A stretch of 19,578 nucleotides of DNA from Alphaproteobacteria bacterium UBA7691 (GTDB lineage: Bacteria > Pseudomonadota > Alphaproteobacteria > Ferrovibrionales > Ferrovibrionaceae). Where the stretch lies: positions 32,875 through 52,452 of the forward strand of contig DLGP01000151.1 of NCBI GenBank assembly GCA_002482765.1. The letters are read 5' to 3'. Below are positions 8,911-15,608 of the stretch, one piece after another. How positions within the stretch are numbered: position 1 is the stretch's first letter; every line of letters begins with the position of its first letter. A program made the position numbers and the translations under genes. The notes under the pieces were generated by a model. That model was not told the DNA's origin. It ran no database searches and saw only the letters and a list, made by a program, of their open reading frames with translations.

Positions 8911-9285
8911 ATGACCTTAAGATTTAAATATGTCAAAGGCCAAGAAAACATAGAAAATGAACGGCTTGTTTTCTGTGTTGATGAAGACTCTGATGTTGGA
9001 AATTTTTGCTTGCTGGTGTCAAAAACCATCCGAAATAGTGATGGAGACGAATCGATACCAACTAGCGGGAAAAAGCAGGCTTATTGGTTTGAAAGTAAAG
9101 ATGTCAATAAAGGAGATTTGGTTATTGTATACACAAAGAGAGGAAGGAGCATAACAAAAACAAACAAAGATGGCTTTAAATCGCATTTTTTCTATTGGGG
9201 TTTATCTAATGCAATTTGGAATAATGCGGAATTAGGAGTAGTTGTGTTGGAATCATATGATTGGAGTACCTGGACAGTAACATAA
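8911..9285 (+). CDS. Unrecognised soluble protein, possibly lamin-tail-like beta fold
   Basis: 124-residue protein, translationally tied to the preceding gene (stop at 8907-8909, ATG at 8911, AAGAGG about 11 bases upstream). No membrane segment. It is rich in aromatic residues: KGDLVIVYTKRGRS (67-80), HFFYWGLSNAIWNNAELG (92-109) and a final DWSTWTVT. The order GD-V-VYT-G, then FYWG, then WNN---G-VVL resembles the pattern of bacterial lamin-tail (LTD) domains, which are small Ig-like beta sandwiches. That resemblance is my recollection, not a search result. The start at 8911 is preferred over an in-frame one at 8851, which would overlap the upstream gene by 59 bases. Confidence 0.65.
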   Translation: MTLRFKYVKGQENIENERLVFCVDEDSDVGNFCLLVSKTIRNSDGDESIPTSGKKQAYWFESKDVNKGDLVIVYTKRGRSITKTNKDGFKSHFFYWGLSNAIWNNAELGVVVLESYDWSTWTVT

Positions 9286-9290
9286 GTCTA

Positions 9291-10403
9291 TTACAGAAGC
9301 TCTAGAATAACTTCCTCGTTTGATTCTACTATTGAACGCTCTTTTGAAAACTCTTCAAAATCCGCCGCCGGCATAAGCTGTTTCAGCGCCCAGGCGGCAT
9401 GGGCGCGCACCGGCAGGGCGGCATCCTCGGCCAGATCGAGTAGCACCGGGATGGCTGCCGCATCGCCGCTATTGCCGAGCGCCAGGCAGAGATTGCGGAT
9501 GAAGCGGTCGCGGCCGATGCGCTTGACCGCCGTGGTGGCGAAAAAATCCCGGAAGCCGGCATCATCGAGCCGCGCCAGATCAAGCAGGCGCGGCGCCTTG
9601 AGCGCGATGCGCGCCTGGATTTCCAGATCCCGCGCCTGGGCGGCGAATTTGTTCCACGGGCAGGCGGCCAGGCAATCGTCGCAGCCATAGAGCCGGTTGC
9701 CCATGGCGGCGCGGAATTCCAGCGGGATGACGCCAGCATATTCGATGGTGAGATACGAGATGCAGCGCCGCGCATCCAGTTGATAGGGTGCCGGGAAGGC
9801 CTTAGTGGGGCAGATATCCAGGCAGGCCTGGCAGGAGCCGCAATGATCAATCTCGGGCGCATCCGGCGGCAAATCGGCTGCCGTGAGGATGGCGCCGAGG
9901 AACAGCCAGGAGCCGAACTGGCGCGACACCAGATTGGTGTGTTTGCCCTGCCAGCCAAGACCAGCCACCTGCGCCAGCGGCTTTTCCATCAACGGCGCGG
10001 TATCAACAAACACTTTCAGCGCCTGGCCGGTTTCACGTTGCAGCCAGCCGCCCAGCGCCTTCAGTTTCTTCTTTACCACCAGATGATAATCGCGACCCTG
10101 GGCATAAACCGAGATGGCGGCCTGCCGGCGCTGTTGCAGGGTGGCGAGCGGATCGTGGTCCGGGCCGTAATTCAGCCCGAGTGCGATCAGGCTGCGCGCT
10201 TCCGGCCATAATATCGCCGGATGGCGCCGGCGCGGCGCCCGCTCGCCTTCGGCCAGCCAGGTCATCTCGCCATGGCGACCCAGTTCAACAAAACGATCAA
10301 GCCGCTGCCCGGCTTCCGGGCCGATATCAGCAATGGCGGCAATGCCGACCACATCGAAGCCTTCGGCCTCAGCCCGGGCGCGGATGCGGTCGGCGATGCT
10401 CAC
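9291..10403 (-). CDS. queG: Epoxyqueuosine reductase QueG
   Basis: 370-residue cobalamin-dependent iron-sulfur enzyme that reduces epoxyqueuosine to queuosine in tRNA wobble position 34. Seen: the catalytic aspartate in VDTAPLMEK (D134), a first cluster motif C188-C191-C194-C198 (CGSCQACLDIC-P), a lone C214, and a second motif C241, C244, C248 (CDDCLAACPW). HEAT-like helices follow (about 300-345). The start is GTG at 10403, 10 bases after the ridA stop; the long upstream extension overlaps ridA and is rejected. Oddity: codons 349-370 lie in AT-rich DNA with a charged, non-family-like tail, as if the original 3' end had been replaced. The catalytic parts are intact. The need for cobalamin links it to the uptake genes at the left of the window. 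Confidence 0.95.
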   Translation of the reverse strand: MSIADRIRARAEAEGFDVVGIAAIADIGPEAGQRLDRFVELGRHGEMTWLAEGERAPRRRHPAILWPEARSLIALGLNYGPDHDPLATLQQRRQAAISVYAQGRDYHLVVKKKLKALGGWLQRETGQALKVFVDTAPLMEKPLAQVAGLGWQGKHTNLVSRQFGSWLFLGAILTAADLPPDAPEIDHCGSCQACLDICPTKAFPAPYQLDARRCISYLTIEYAGVIPLEFRAAMGNRLYGCDDCLAACPWNKFAAQARDLEIQARIALKAPRLLDLARLDDAGFRDFFATTAVKRIGRDRFIRNLCLALGNSGDAAAIPVLLDLAEDAALPVRAHAAWALKQLMPAADFEEFSKERSIVESNEEVILELL

Positions 10404-10413
10404 ATCACTAGAA

Positions 10414-10761
10414 TCAGATCGCCGCGATAACGGCGATCTCGACCTTGTAGACCGGCGCCGCCAGCTTGGCTTCCACGGTGGCGCGGGCCGGGGTGTGGCC
10501 CTGCGGCACCCAGGCATCCCATGCGGCATTCATGGCGGCGAAATCGGCAATATCCGGCAGGTAGATGGTGGCCGAAAGAATCTTGGTCTTGTCGCTGCCG
10601 GCAGCGGCCAGCAGCTTGTCGATCTGCTCCAGGATCACCTTGGTCTGCGCCGTGGTGTCGCCGCTGGTATCGCCCGCCACCTGGCCGGCGAGATAGACCG
10701 TGTTGCCATGCACCACGGCCTGCGACATGCGCGGGCCAACTTCGATGCGACGGATGCTCAT
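10414..10761 (-). CDS. Rid-family (YjgF/YER057c/UK114) protein
   Basis: 115-residue RidA-like protein. Members with the conserved arginine hydrolyse reactive enamine/imine intermediates such as those released by PLP enzymes. Seen: GNTVYLAGQVAGD, a middle DKTKILSATIYLPDIADF, and PARATVEAKLAAPVYKVEIA with the key arginine at 93 and a C-terminal glutamate (108), typical of the trimeric fold. AAGGAA precedes the ATG at a good distance. Lies between fzlA (30 bases upstream) and queG (10 bases downstream) on the same strand. The exact Rid subgroup is not determined; co-transcription is inferred. Confidence 0.9.
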   Translation of the reverse strand: MSIRRIEVGPRMSQAVVHGNTVYLAGQVAGDTSGDTTAQTKVILEQIDKLLAAAGSDKTKILSATIYLPDIADFAAMNAAWDAWVPQGHTPARATVEAKLAAPVYKVEIAVIAAI

Positions 10762-10791
10762 GGGCTGTTCCTTTTTCTTGTGCTTTACGGG

Positions 10792-11460
10792 TCAGAAATC
10801 GAGATCGGCATAATGCCGTGGCGGCGGCAGGCCTGGAATATGATCGGCCAGCAGCGGCCGGAAACTAGGCCGCGACTTCACCCGCACATACCAATCCTTG
10901 GCCCCGGCATGGTCGTCCCACGGCACATCGCCAAGATAATCCAAGCAGCTCAGATGCGCCGCCGCGGTGATGTCGGCCAGGCTGAAATCATCGCCGGCGA
11001 GCCAGTTGCGGCGCTCGGCCAGGTAGCCGATGTAATTCAGGTGGTGTTTCAGATTCTGATGCGCCAGCCGGATATTGGTGCTGTCGGGCTGGCCACCGCC
11101 CATGAAGCGACGCAGCACTTTCTCAAAGATCAGCGCATCCGACACTTCGCGGCTGAATTTGAGATCAAACCAGCTGATCAGCCGGCGCGTTTCGGCGCGG
11201 CCGGGCGGATCAAAGCCGATCAGCATCTTGTTGGGATAGACTTCATCCAGGTATTCGCAGATCGCCAGGCTTTCCACCAGCGGGCGGCCATCATGCTCCA
11301 CCAGCACCGGCACCAGGCCGGCCGGATTGAGGGCGAGGAATTCGTCACGCCGCTCCCAGGCCTTTTCCAGGACCAGTTCGCAATCCAGTCCCTTTTCCTT
11401 CAACAGGATGCGGACCTTGCGGCAATAGGGCGAGAGCCAGAAATGATACAGCTTGCGCAT
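10792..11460 (-). CDS. fzlA: FzlA-like protein (GST-fold FtsZ-binding division protein)
   Basis: 222-residue glutathione S-transferase-fold protein. The N-terminal thioredoxin-like half has LYHFWLSPYCRKVRILLKEK and NPAGLVPVLVE; the helical half has RRLISWFDLKFSREV, IGYLAERRNWLAGDDFSLAD and LDYLGDVPWDDHAGAKDWY. The C-terminal PPPRHYADLDF matches, from memory, the distinctive end of Caulobacter FzlA. FzlA binds FtsZ filaments and, through its C-terminus, promotes septal cell-wall synthesis by FtsW-FtsI; it is essential in some alphaproteobacteria and does not need glutathione. The ATG at 11460 is chosen because the family starts there; no clear Shine-Dalgarno is visible. If not FzlA, it is a general GST-family protein. 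Confidence 0.8.
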   Translation of the reverse strand: MRKLYHFWLSPYCRKVRILLKEKGLDCELVLEKAWERRDEFLALNPAGLVPVLVEHDGRPLVESLAICEYLDEVYPNKMLIGFDPPGRAETRRLISWFDLKFSREVSDALIFEKVLRRFMGGGQPDSTNIRLAHQNLKHHLNYIGYLAERRNWLAGDDFSLADITAAAHLSCLDYLGDVPWDDHAGAKDWYVRVKSRPSFRPLLADHIPGLPPPRHYADLDF

Positions 11461-11530
11461 GGCGGCGCAGGGTAGCAAATGCCGCTGCAATGCAAAAGAT
11501 TCGCGGGCCTATGAAAATTACACCCGCCGC

Positions 11531-12289
11531 CTAAAGCCTGTCCTCCGGGTCGTATTCCGGCAGCCCGGCCAGTTCGGCATAAAGCGCGGTGAAATCCGGC
11601 GCGGTGGCGGCAAAAAGCTGCTCGAAGCTGGAAATGACAAAATAGGTGCTCTGGAAGCGATCAATATGATAGCGCGTGCGCAGGATACGCTTGAGGTCAA
11701 ACGGCCGCCGGATTGGCTGTGGCGCTTCCAGGCTATGCAGCACTTCGCCCTTGGATGACAGGATGCCGGCGCCATGGATACGCGGCCCGTCACCCTGGTC
11801 GATCAGGCCGAATTCCACCGTATACCAGTAGAGCCGGGCAATCATGCCGAGCGCGCCAAGCCGCTCGGCCTTCAGCCCACCTTCGCCATAAGCCTGCATG
11901 TAATCGGCGAAAACCGGATGGCTGAGCAACGGCACATGGCCGAACAGGTCATGAAACAGGTCGGGTTCCTGCAAATAATCCAGCTTGGCCCAGGGCCTGA
12001 GCCACCAGGTGACCGGAAAACGCCGCGCCGCCAGATGGCGGAAAAAAGTGCCGTCATCCAGGAAACCATCCACCGGCGCCAGGTGCCAGCCGGTGATCGC
12101 CTCAAGCTGGTCTGACACCCGCTCCAGATCCGGCACCCGGTCGGGTGAAAAATCCAGCCGTTTCAGGCCAGCCAGGAATTCCGGGCAGGCACGGTGCTGC
12201 ACCAGGCGGCTCTGGCGCTCAAACAGATGGCGCCACACCGCGCGGTTTTCATCATCCTGTTGTGTCTTGCGATCCAGTATTGCCAGCAT
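11531..12289 (-). CDS. phhA: Phenylalanine 4-monooxygenase (phenylalanine hydroxylase)
   Basis: 252-residue non-haem iron, pterin-dependent aromatic amino-acid hydroxylase converting phenylalanine to tyrosine. Seen: the iron ligands H113 and H118 in FHDLFGHVPLL and E159 in WYTVEFGL, with the spacing found in the Chromobacterium enzyme; PDLFHD and the GILSSKGE segment are also typical. The length fits the short bacterial monodomain form. The ATG at 12289 (MLAILDRKT) is preferred because GGGAG lies about 6 bases upstream; a longer in-frame start would run into the promoter region. Divergent from an Lrp/AsnC regulator, a common arrangement for amino-acid catabolic genes. No pterin carbinolamine dehydratase gene (phhB) is present nearby. 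Confidence 0.95.
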   Translation of the reverse strand: MLAILDRKTQQDDENRAVWRHLFERQSRLVQHRACPEFLAGLKRLDFSPDRVPDLERVSDQLEAITGWHLAPVDGFLDDGTFFRHLAARRFPVTWWLRPWAKLDYLQEPDLFHDLFGHVPLLSHPVFADYMQAYGEGGLKAERLGALGMIARLYWYTVEFGLIDQGDGPRIHGAGILSSKGEVLHSLEAPQPIRRPFDLKRILRTRYHIDRFQSTYFVISSFEQLFAATAPDFTALYAELAGLPEYDPEDRL

Positions 12290-12370
12290 GGCGCTCTCCC
12301 GTCTTGCCAAGTCAGGATACGGCGGCGGGGGCGCTATTTCCGTGCGCAATGGCTGATTATGGCAGAGAAT

Positions 12371-12415
12371 ATGCAATTATATTGCAATTCTTTTGCAAAT
12401 CCGCATCATACTTGC
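12371..12415. promoter_or_regulatory. Palindromic, phased operator between phhA and the Lrp-type regulator
   Basis: TGCAAT-TAT-ATTGCA (12372-12386) is a perfect 6+6 inverted repeat. The TGCAA core starts at 12372, 12383 and 12394, exactly 11 bases apart, about one DNA turn, as expected for cooperative Lrp/AsnC binding. On the minus strand the palindrome centre reads TATAAT (12376-12381), a consensus -10 for phhA with a poor -35, fitting regulator-dependent transcription. On the plus strand TTGCAA (12382-12387) and TCATAC (12406-12411) could drive the regulator with almost no leader. Confidence 0.6.
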
Positions 12416-12883
12416 ATGATAGAGCTTGATCCTGCCGATTTGCGCCTGTTGGCCGCCCTGCAACGCCAGGGCCGCGCCAGCAACATCCTGCTGGCCGAGG
12501 CGGTGGCGGCCAGCCCGAGCCAGGTCGGCCGCCGGCTGGCGCGGCTGGAGGAAGCCGGCGTGATCGAAGGCTATGCCGCCCTGCTCAGGCCGGAGGCCGT
12601 TGGCCTCAGCGTGATGGCGATTACCCTGGTATCCCTGGAACGCCATGCCGAGGAGATTGTGCAGGGTTTCCAGACGCTGGTGCGCCAGGCGCCGGAAATC
12701 CTTGATTGTTATTCAATCACCGGCGAAGCGGATTTTATGCTGCGCATCGTGGCCGCCGATCTGGGGCAATTTGCGGATTTCATCAGCCGGCGGCTGCTGC
12801 GTGTGCCGGGCATGCGCAGTGTGCGCTCCAGCATTGTGCTGGAACGGATCAAACACACCACCGCCCTGCCGCTGCCGGGCTGA
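12416..12883 (+). CDS. Lrp/AsnC-family transcriptional regulator
   Basis: 155-residue regulator. Seen: a classical N-terminus MIELDPADLRLLAALQRQGR, a helix-turn-helix at about 22-42 (LLAEAVAASPSQVGRRLARL-), GVIEGYAALL, and a C-terminal RAM effector domain with the conserved CYSITGEADFMLRIVAADL (98-116). The ATG at 12416 is fixed by the family start. No Shine-Dalgarno is visible, so a leaderless message is possible. Divergent from phhA across phased TGCAAT repeats, so it most likely senses phenylalanine or another aromatic amino acid and controls phhA and itself; that is inferred from position. Confidence 0.92.
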   Translation: MIELDPADLRLLAALQRQGRASNILLAEAVAASPSQVGRRLARLEEAGVIEGYAALLRPEAVGLSVMAITLVSLERHAEEIVQGFQTLVRQAPEILDCYSITGEADFMLRIVAADLGQFADFISRRLLRVPGMRSVRSSIVLERIKHTTALPLPG

Positions 12884-12886
12884 GTT

Positions 12887-13792
12887 TCAGCTATTGAGAA
12901 AATCCGGCACAGCCGAACCTGCCAGCAATTCGATCAGCCCGGTCATGGCGGCACGCACGCGCTCAAAACCGGGGCCATGCTGGATCAGCGCTTCATCCAT
13001 GTAGAGATCGCGGTTGATCTCGATCTGCAAGGTGTGGAAGCCGGCCTCGCGCCGGGTGTAATGCTGCGTGATATAGCCGCCGGCATAGGGCTTGTTGCGC
13101 GCCACCTGAAAGCCACGCTCGGCCAGATAGGCTTCCACGCGCTGCACCAGCCGTTCCGGGCAGGACACACCATGAAAATCGCCCAGCACCATATCGGCGC
13201 GGCGCTGGCCATGATCCGGCATGTTGGCGCCGCCCACGCTGGGCATCGAATGGCAATCCAGCAATAGCGCCACCCCGGCCGCCTCATGCGCGGCATCCAG
13301 CAACTGGCGCAAAGCGGCATGATAGGGCCGCCACAGGGTTTCGATCCGCCGCTCGGCCTCGGCGAAGGGCAGCTTGTGGCGATAAATCTCCTGGCCGCCC
13401 GATACCACCTTGGCGATGGTGCCCAGGCCGGCGCTGATCTTGCTCGACTTGGTGGTGACATGATCCGGCAGCGCCTCGGCAAACATCGCCGGGTCCAGCT
13501 CGTAAGCCTCGCGGTTGGGATCGCAATAGGCGCGCGGGAACAGGGCTTCCAGCAGCGGCGCCCCCAGGCCCGGTGCGGCCGCCACCAATTCATGCACAAA
13601 GGCATCCTCGGAACGCCGCAGGCTGAGCGGATCAAGCTGGCTGGCGGCACGGAATTCCGCCGGATATTCAGCCCCGCTATGCGGCGAGGAAACCACCAGG
13701 CCGCCACGCCGGCCGGCCGGCAGGGTCAACCGGATCGGCGGATCAACCGGGGCGGTGTAGGCTGAATTGGGCAACGCGGCGGCAGCAGACAT
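12887..13792 (-). CDS. N-formylglutamate amidohydrolase family protein
   Basis: 301-residue zinc-dependent hydrolase of the N-formylglutamate amidohydrolase (HutG-like) family, which releases formate from N-formyl-glutamate in one branch of histidine degradation. Seen: VVSSPHSGAEYP (H38), PRAYCDPNREAYELDPAMF (87-104), LLLDCHSMPS (177-184), DFHG (205-208) and a C-terminal LQIEINRDLYMDE (256-266). ATG at 13792. It converges on the Lrp gene with only 3 bases between. No other hut genes are present, so the in vivo substrate is uncertain; family members may act on other N-acyl amino acids. Confidence 0.88.
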   Translation of the reverse strand: MSAAAALPNSAYTAPVDPPIRLTLPAGRRGGLVVSSPHSGAEYPAEFRAASQLDPLSLRRSEDAFVHELVAAAPGLGAPLLEALFPRAYCDPNREAYELDPAMFAEALPDHVTTKSSKISAGLGTIAKVVSGGQEIYRHKLPFAEAERRIETLWRPYHAALRQLLDAAHEAAGVALLLDCHSMPSVGGANMPDHGQRRADMVLGDFHGVSCPERLVQRVEAYLAERGFQVARNKPYAGGYITQHYTRREAGFHTLQIEINRDLYMDEALIQHGPGFERVRAAMTGLIELLAGSAVPDFLNS

Positions 13793-13969
13793 GCAACAGG
13801 CTTTCAGGCTCGAAGGCAGGGCCGGCAGAACAGGGACCGGGACAGAATGACAGCTTGATTATGGTCCAGGCTTGAGACGCTTGCCAACCGCCCCGGCAGC
13901 CGATAAAAGCAGCGCAGCTTTCCGCCAAACGGCTTTTTCGGCCAAAGGCGACAGGCAGCAGCGTGGCAC

Positions 13970-14044
13970 GGGCGGTTAGCTCAGCGGTAGAGCACTACCT
14001 TGACATGGTAGGGGTCACAAGTTCGATCCTTGTACCGCCCACCA
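13970..14044 (+). tRNA. tRNA-Val (anticodon GAC)
   Basis: Complete cloverleaf: 7-bp acceptor GGGCGGT/ACCGCCC (13970-13976 with 14034-14040), D-arm TTAGCTCAGCGGTAGAGC, anticodon stem CTACC/GGTAG with loop TTGACAT giving anticodon GAC (reads GUC), T-arm with GTTCGATCC. Discriminator A and the CCA end are encoded (14042-14044). Confidence 0.97.
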
Positions 14045-14069
14045 CGCGGCGCTGCATTGCTCCCTGGTT

Positions 14070-14375
14070 TTATTCTGCCGCCTCGTCGAGGCTGATCCGC
14101 AATCGTTTGCCAAGCACAGCAGCAGCGCGGTGCATGGTGTGCAGCGTGACCCCGGTATTGTCTGGATCAAGCAGGCGGTCTATCTGGCTCAGGCTGGTAT
14201 CCATGCGCCGCGCCAGTTGCGACTTGTTAAGCCCCTGCTGGCTCAGGGCCTGACCAAGCTGCCAGGCCAAAACACGCTTGACCGCCGCCTCATCCACCTC
14301 CTCCAGCATCGTTTGCTCAACAAGGAACTGCTCGAAGCCGGCGCCACGCCGCTTCGCCTTGGCTGTCTGTGTCAT
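14070..14375 (-). CDS. HTH-type antitoxin (HigA-like)
   Basis: 101-residue helix-turn-helix protein, likely antitoxin and repressor of its own operon. Seen: an N-terminal basic segment, then VKRVLAWQLGQALSQQGLNK and an XRE-type HTH at about 50-70 (SQLARRMDTSLSQIDRLLD), followed by TLHTMHRAAAVLGKRL, the usual third-helix region. The start at 14375 is chosen because its ATG overlaps the toxin stop as ATGA, typical of coupled toxin-antitoxin genes; an ATG at 14390 is the alternative, but AAAGGA abuts it too closely. Toxin-first order matches hig-type systems. Confidence 0.85.
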   Translation of the reverse strand: MTQTAKAKRRGAGFEQFLVEQTMLEEVDEAAVKRVLAWQLGQALSQQGLNKSQLARRMDTSLSQIDRLLDPDNTGVTLHTMHRAAAVLGKRLRISLDEAAE

Positions 14376-14731
14376 TGCCCTGTTTCCCATTCCTTTTTGC
14401 GCCGCAAAGCGGTTTCCATTTCCACCGCCGGCGTGGCCTGTGCCTTCTTGATGAAGCCATGCAGCAGGATCATGCGTTCACCATCGAGACAGAACAAAAT
14501 CCGGCAAATCCTCTCGCCCAGGTCGCTGCGCACTTCCAGCAGGCCGTTGCGCAGGTTTCGACAGACCGGCATGCCAAGCGGCCAGCCATATTCCACCGTG
14601 CGAATATCCTTGGCCACCAGCTTGCGCTCGTCCGCTCCCAGTTGGTGGAGCAGAAAGTCACGCACCGGCTCACGCCCACGGGCAGAGCGGTAAAATTCAG
14701 CATGAATGATCCGTTGCGGCCCGTCGGTCAT
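14372..14731 (-). CDS. RelE/HigB-superfamily toxin (phage Gp49-like, PF05973 type)
   Basis: 119-residue protein with the Gp49-like toxin pattern: AEFYRSARGREPVRDFL at the N-terminus, a central NLRNGLLEVRSD (59-70), then RICRILFCLDGERMILLHGF (75-93) and the basic KKAQATPAVEM segment leading to a C-terminal ALRRKKEWE helix. Family members are ribosome-dependent mRNA interferases held in check by the adjacent HTH protein. Start ATG at 14731; a candidate promoter and inverted repeat lie directly upstream. The gene is intact and its composition resembles the surroundings, so it is not obviously a recent arrival. Confidence 0.87.
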   Translation of the reverse strand: MTDGPQRIIHAEFYRSARGREPVRDFLLHQLGADERKLVAKDIRTVEYGWPLGMPVCRNLRNGLLEVRSDLGERICRILFCLDGERMILLHGFIKKAQATPAVEMETALRRKKEWETGQ

Positions 14732-14733
14732 AT

Positions 14734-14761
14734 CACCAAAATAGGTATATCATAGTTGGTG
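14734..14761 (-). promoter_or_regulatory. Inverted repeat spanning the toxin-antitoxin promoter
   Basis: CACCAA (14734-14739) and TTGGTG (14756-14761) are perfect 6-bp inverted arms separated by 16 bases. Between them the minus strand reads TATGAT (14749-14754), a good -10 element for the toxin gene starting at 14731. The layout fits an autoregulatory operator for the HTH antitoxin. The repeat is seen; binding is inferred. The same short gap also holds whatever drives the methyltransferase genes on the other strand. Confidence 0.5.
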
Positions 14762-14850
14762 GAGCGGCAATCAAGAATTTGCGGATATCCGGGGGCAATC
14801 TCTGCGCGAAGTGCTTGCCAGTTAACGCGCGGCGCGTAAGAGTAGCTGGA

Positions 14851-15597
14851 ATGGAATTTCCGAATTATCTCAGCGGCGTGTTCTTCGCCATCAAGGACGA
14901 GCAGGTGTTTGGCCAGGGTATGCGCCAGGCCCTGCAACAGGTGCGCCATGGCGGCATCTTTGCCGGCGACAACCTGGTCACCATGTCCAAGAATCTCGGC
15001 TTCCTGCAAGATGAGAAATTCATGGCGGCGGTGCGCAAGCATGCCACGTCTGACACCGAGCGCGGCCTGGTCTGGCGCCAGGCGGTGGTGGCCTGGGCGG
15101 CGCGCGAGGGCCTAAGGCGCGAAGGCGATTTTGTTGAATGCGCCTGCTACAAGGGCACCACGGCGCGCATCATCTGCGATTACGTTGATTTCGGCACATT
15201 GGACAAACGCTATTACCTCTATGACCTGTTTGAGCATGATCCGGCGATGCCGCATCATGCCATGACGGAGCATAGCAAGGAGCTGTTTGGCAAAACCCAG
15301 GCGCGTTTTGCCGATCTGCCGAATGTGACCGTGACCCAGGGCGCCGTACCTGACGTGCTGCACGACGTGGCGCCCGAGAAAATCGCCTTCCTGCATATCG
15401 ATCTGAACAATGCCGCTGCCGAGATTGGCGCGCTGGATTTGCTGTTTGACCGCATGAGCCCGGGCGCCATCCTGCTGCTGGATGATTATGGCTGGATTTT
15501 TTATCACGAGCAGAAAAAGGCCGAAGACCCGTGGTTTGCCAAACGCGGTTATCAGGTGCTGGAATTGCCCACCGGCCAGGGCCTGGTGATCAAGTAA
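14851..15597 (+). CDS. TylF-like SAM-dependent O-methyltransferase, copy 1
   Basis: 248-residue class I methyltransferase of the TylF/MycF (macrocin O-methyltransferase) type. Seen: the SAM-binding block DFVECACYKGTTARI (93-107), YYLYDLFEHD (121-130), and the metal/active-site region LHIDLNNAAAE (181-191) followed by LLFDRMSPGAILLLDDYGW (197-215), where aspartates are expected to bind a divalent metal. Related enzymes methylate sugar hydroxyls in antibiotics, glycans or lipopolysaccharide; the acceptor here is unknown. ATG at 14851 is chosen because the paralogue next door starts at the same residue. It is followed after 11 bases by the second copy. No glycosyltransferases or sugar genes flank it in the window. 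Confidence 0.82.
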   Translation: MEFPNYLSGVFFAIKDEQVFGQGMRQALQQVRHGGIFAGDNLVTMSKNLGFLQDEKFMAAVRKHATSDTERGLVWRQAVVAWAAREGLRREGDFVECACYKGTTARIICDYVDFGTLDKRYYLYDLFEHDPAMPHHAMTEHSKELFGKTQARFADLPNVTVTQGAVPDVLHDVAPEKIAFLHIDLNNAAAEIGALDLLFDRMSPGAILLLDDYGWIFYHEQKKAEDPWFAKRGYQVLELPTGQGLVIK

Positions 15598-15608
15598 CGG
15601 CATAGCGG

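Larger units (their letters stand above)
8422..9360. other. AT-rich islet with two foreign-looking genes
   Basis: Base composition drops abruptly after the argG stop and recovers abruptly inside queG. By hand count, bases 9181-9240 hold 20 G/C of 60 and 9301-9360 hold 19 of 60, whereas 8101-8160 (argG) hold 37 and 9361-9420 (queG) hold 45. The islet carries two tightly spaced plus-strand genes and the last ~22 codons of queG on the minus strand. No integrase, transposase or convincing terminal repeats are visible; a GCTCTAG heptamer occurs at both sides (8443-8449, 9299-9305) but is too short to be meaningful. Horizontal acquisition is inferred from composition. Confidence 0.7.

Noticed and set aside
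8443..9305. GCTCTAG heptamer at both sides of the AT-rich islet as a target-site duplication
   Set aside because: Seven bases at non-symmetrical distances from the junctions are expected by chance, and the right copy lies well inside the AT-rich DNA.
13970..14044. tRNA-Val as a queuosine substrate linked to QueG
   Set aside because: Queuosine is made only in GUN-anticodon tRNAs (Tyr, His, Asn, Asp); this anticodon is GAC.
13970..14850. Integrated element between tRNA-Val and the methyltransferase genes
   Set aside because: No second copy of the tRNA 3' end, no integrase, and host-like composition.
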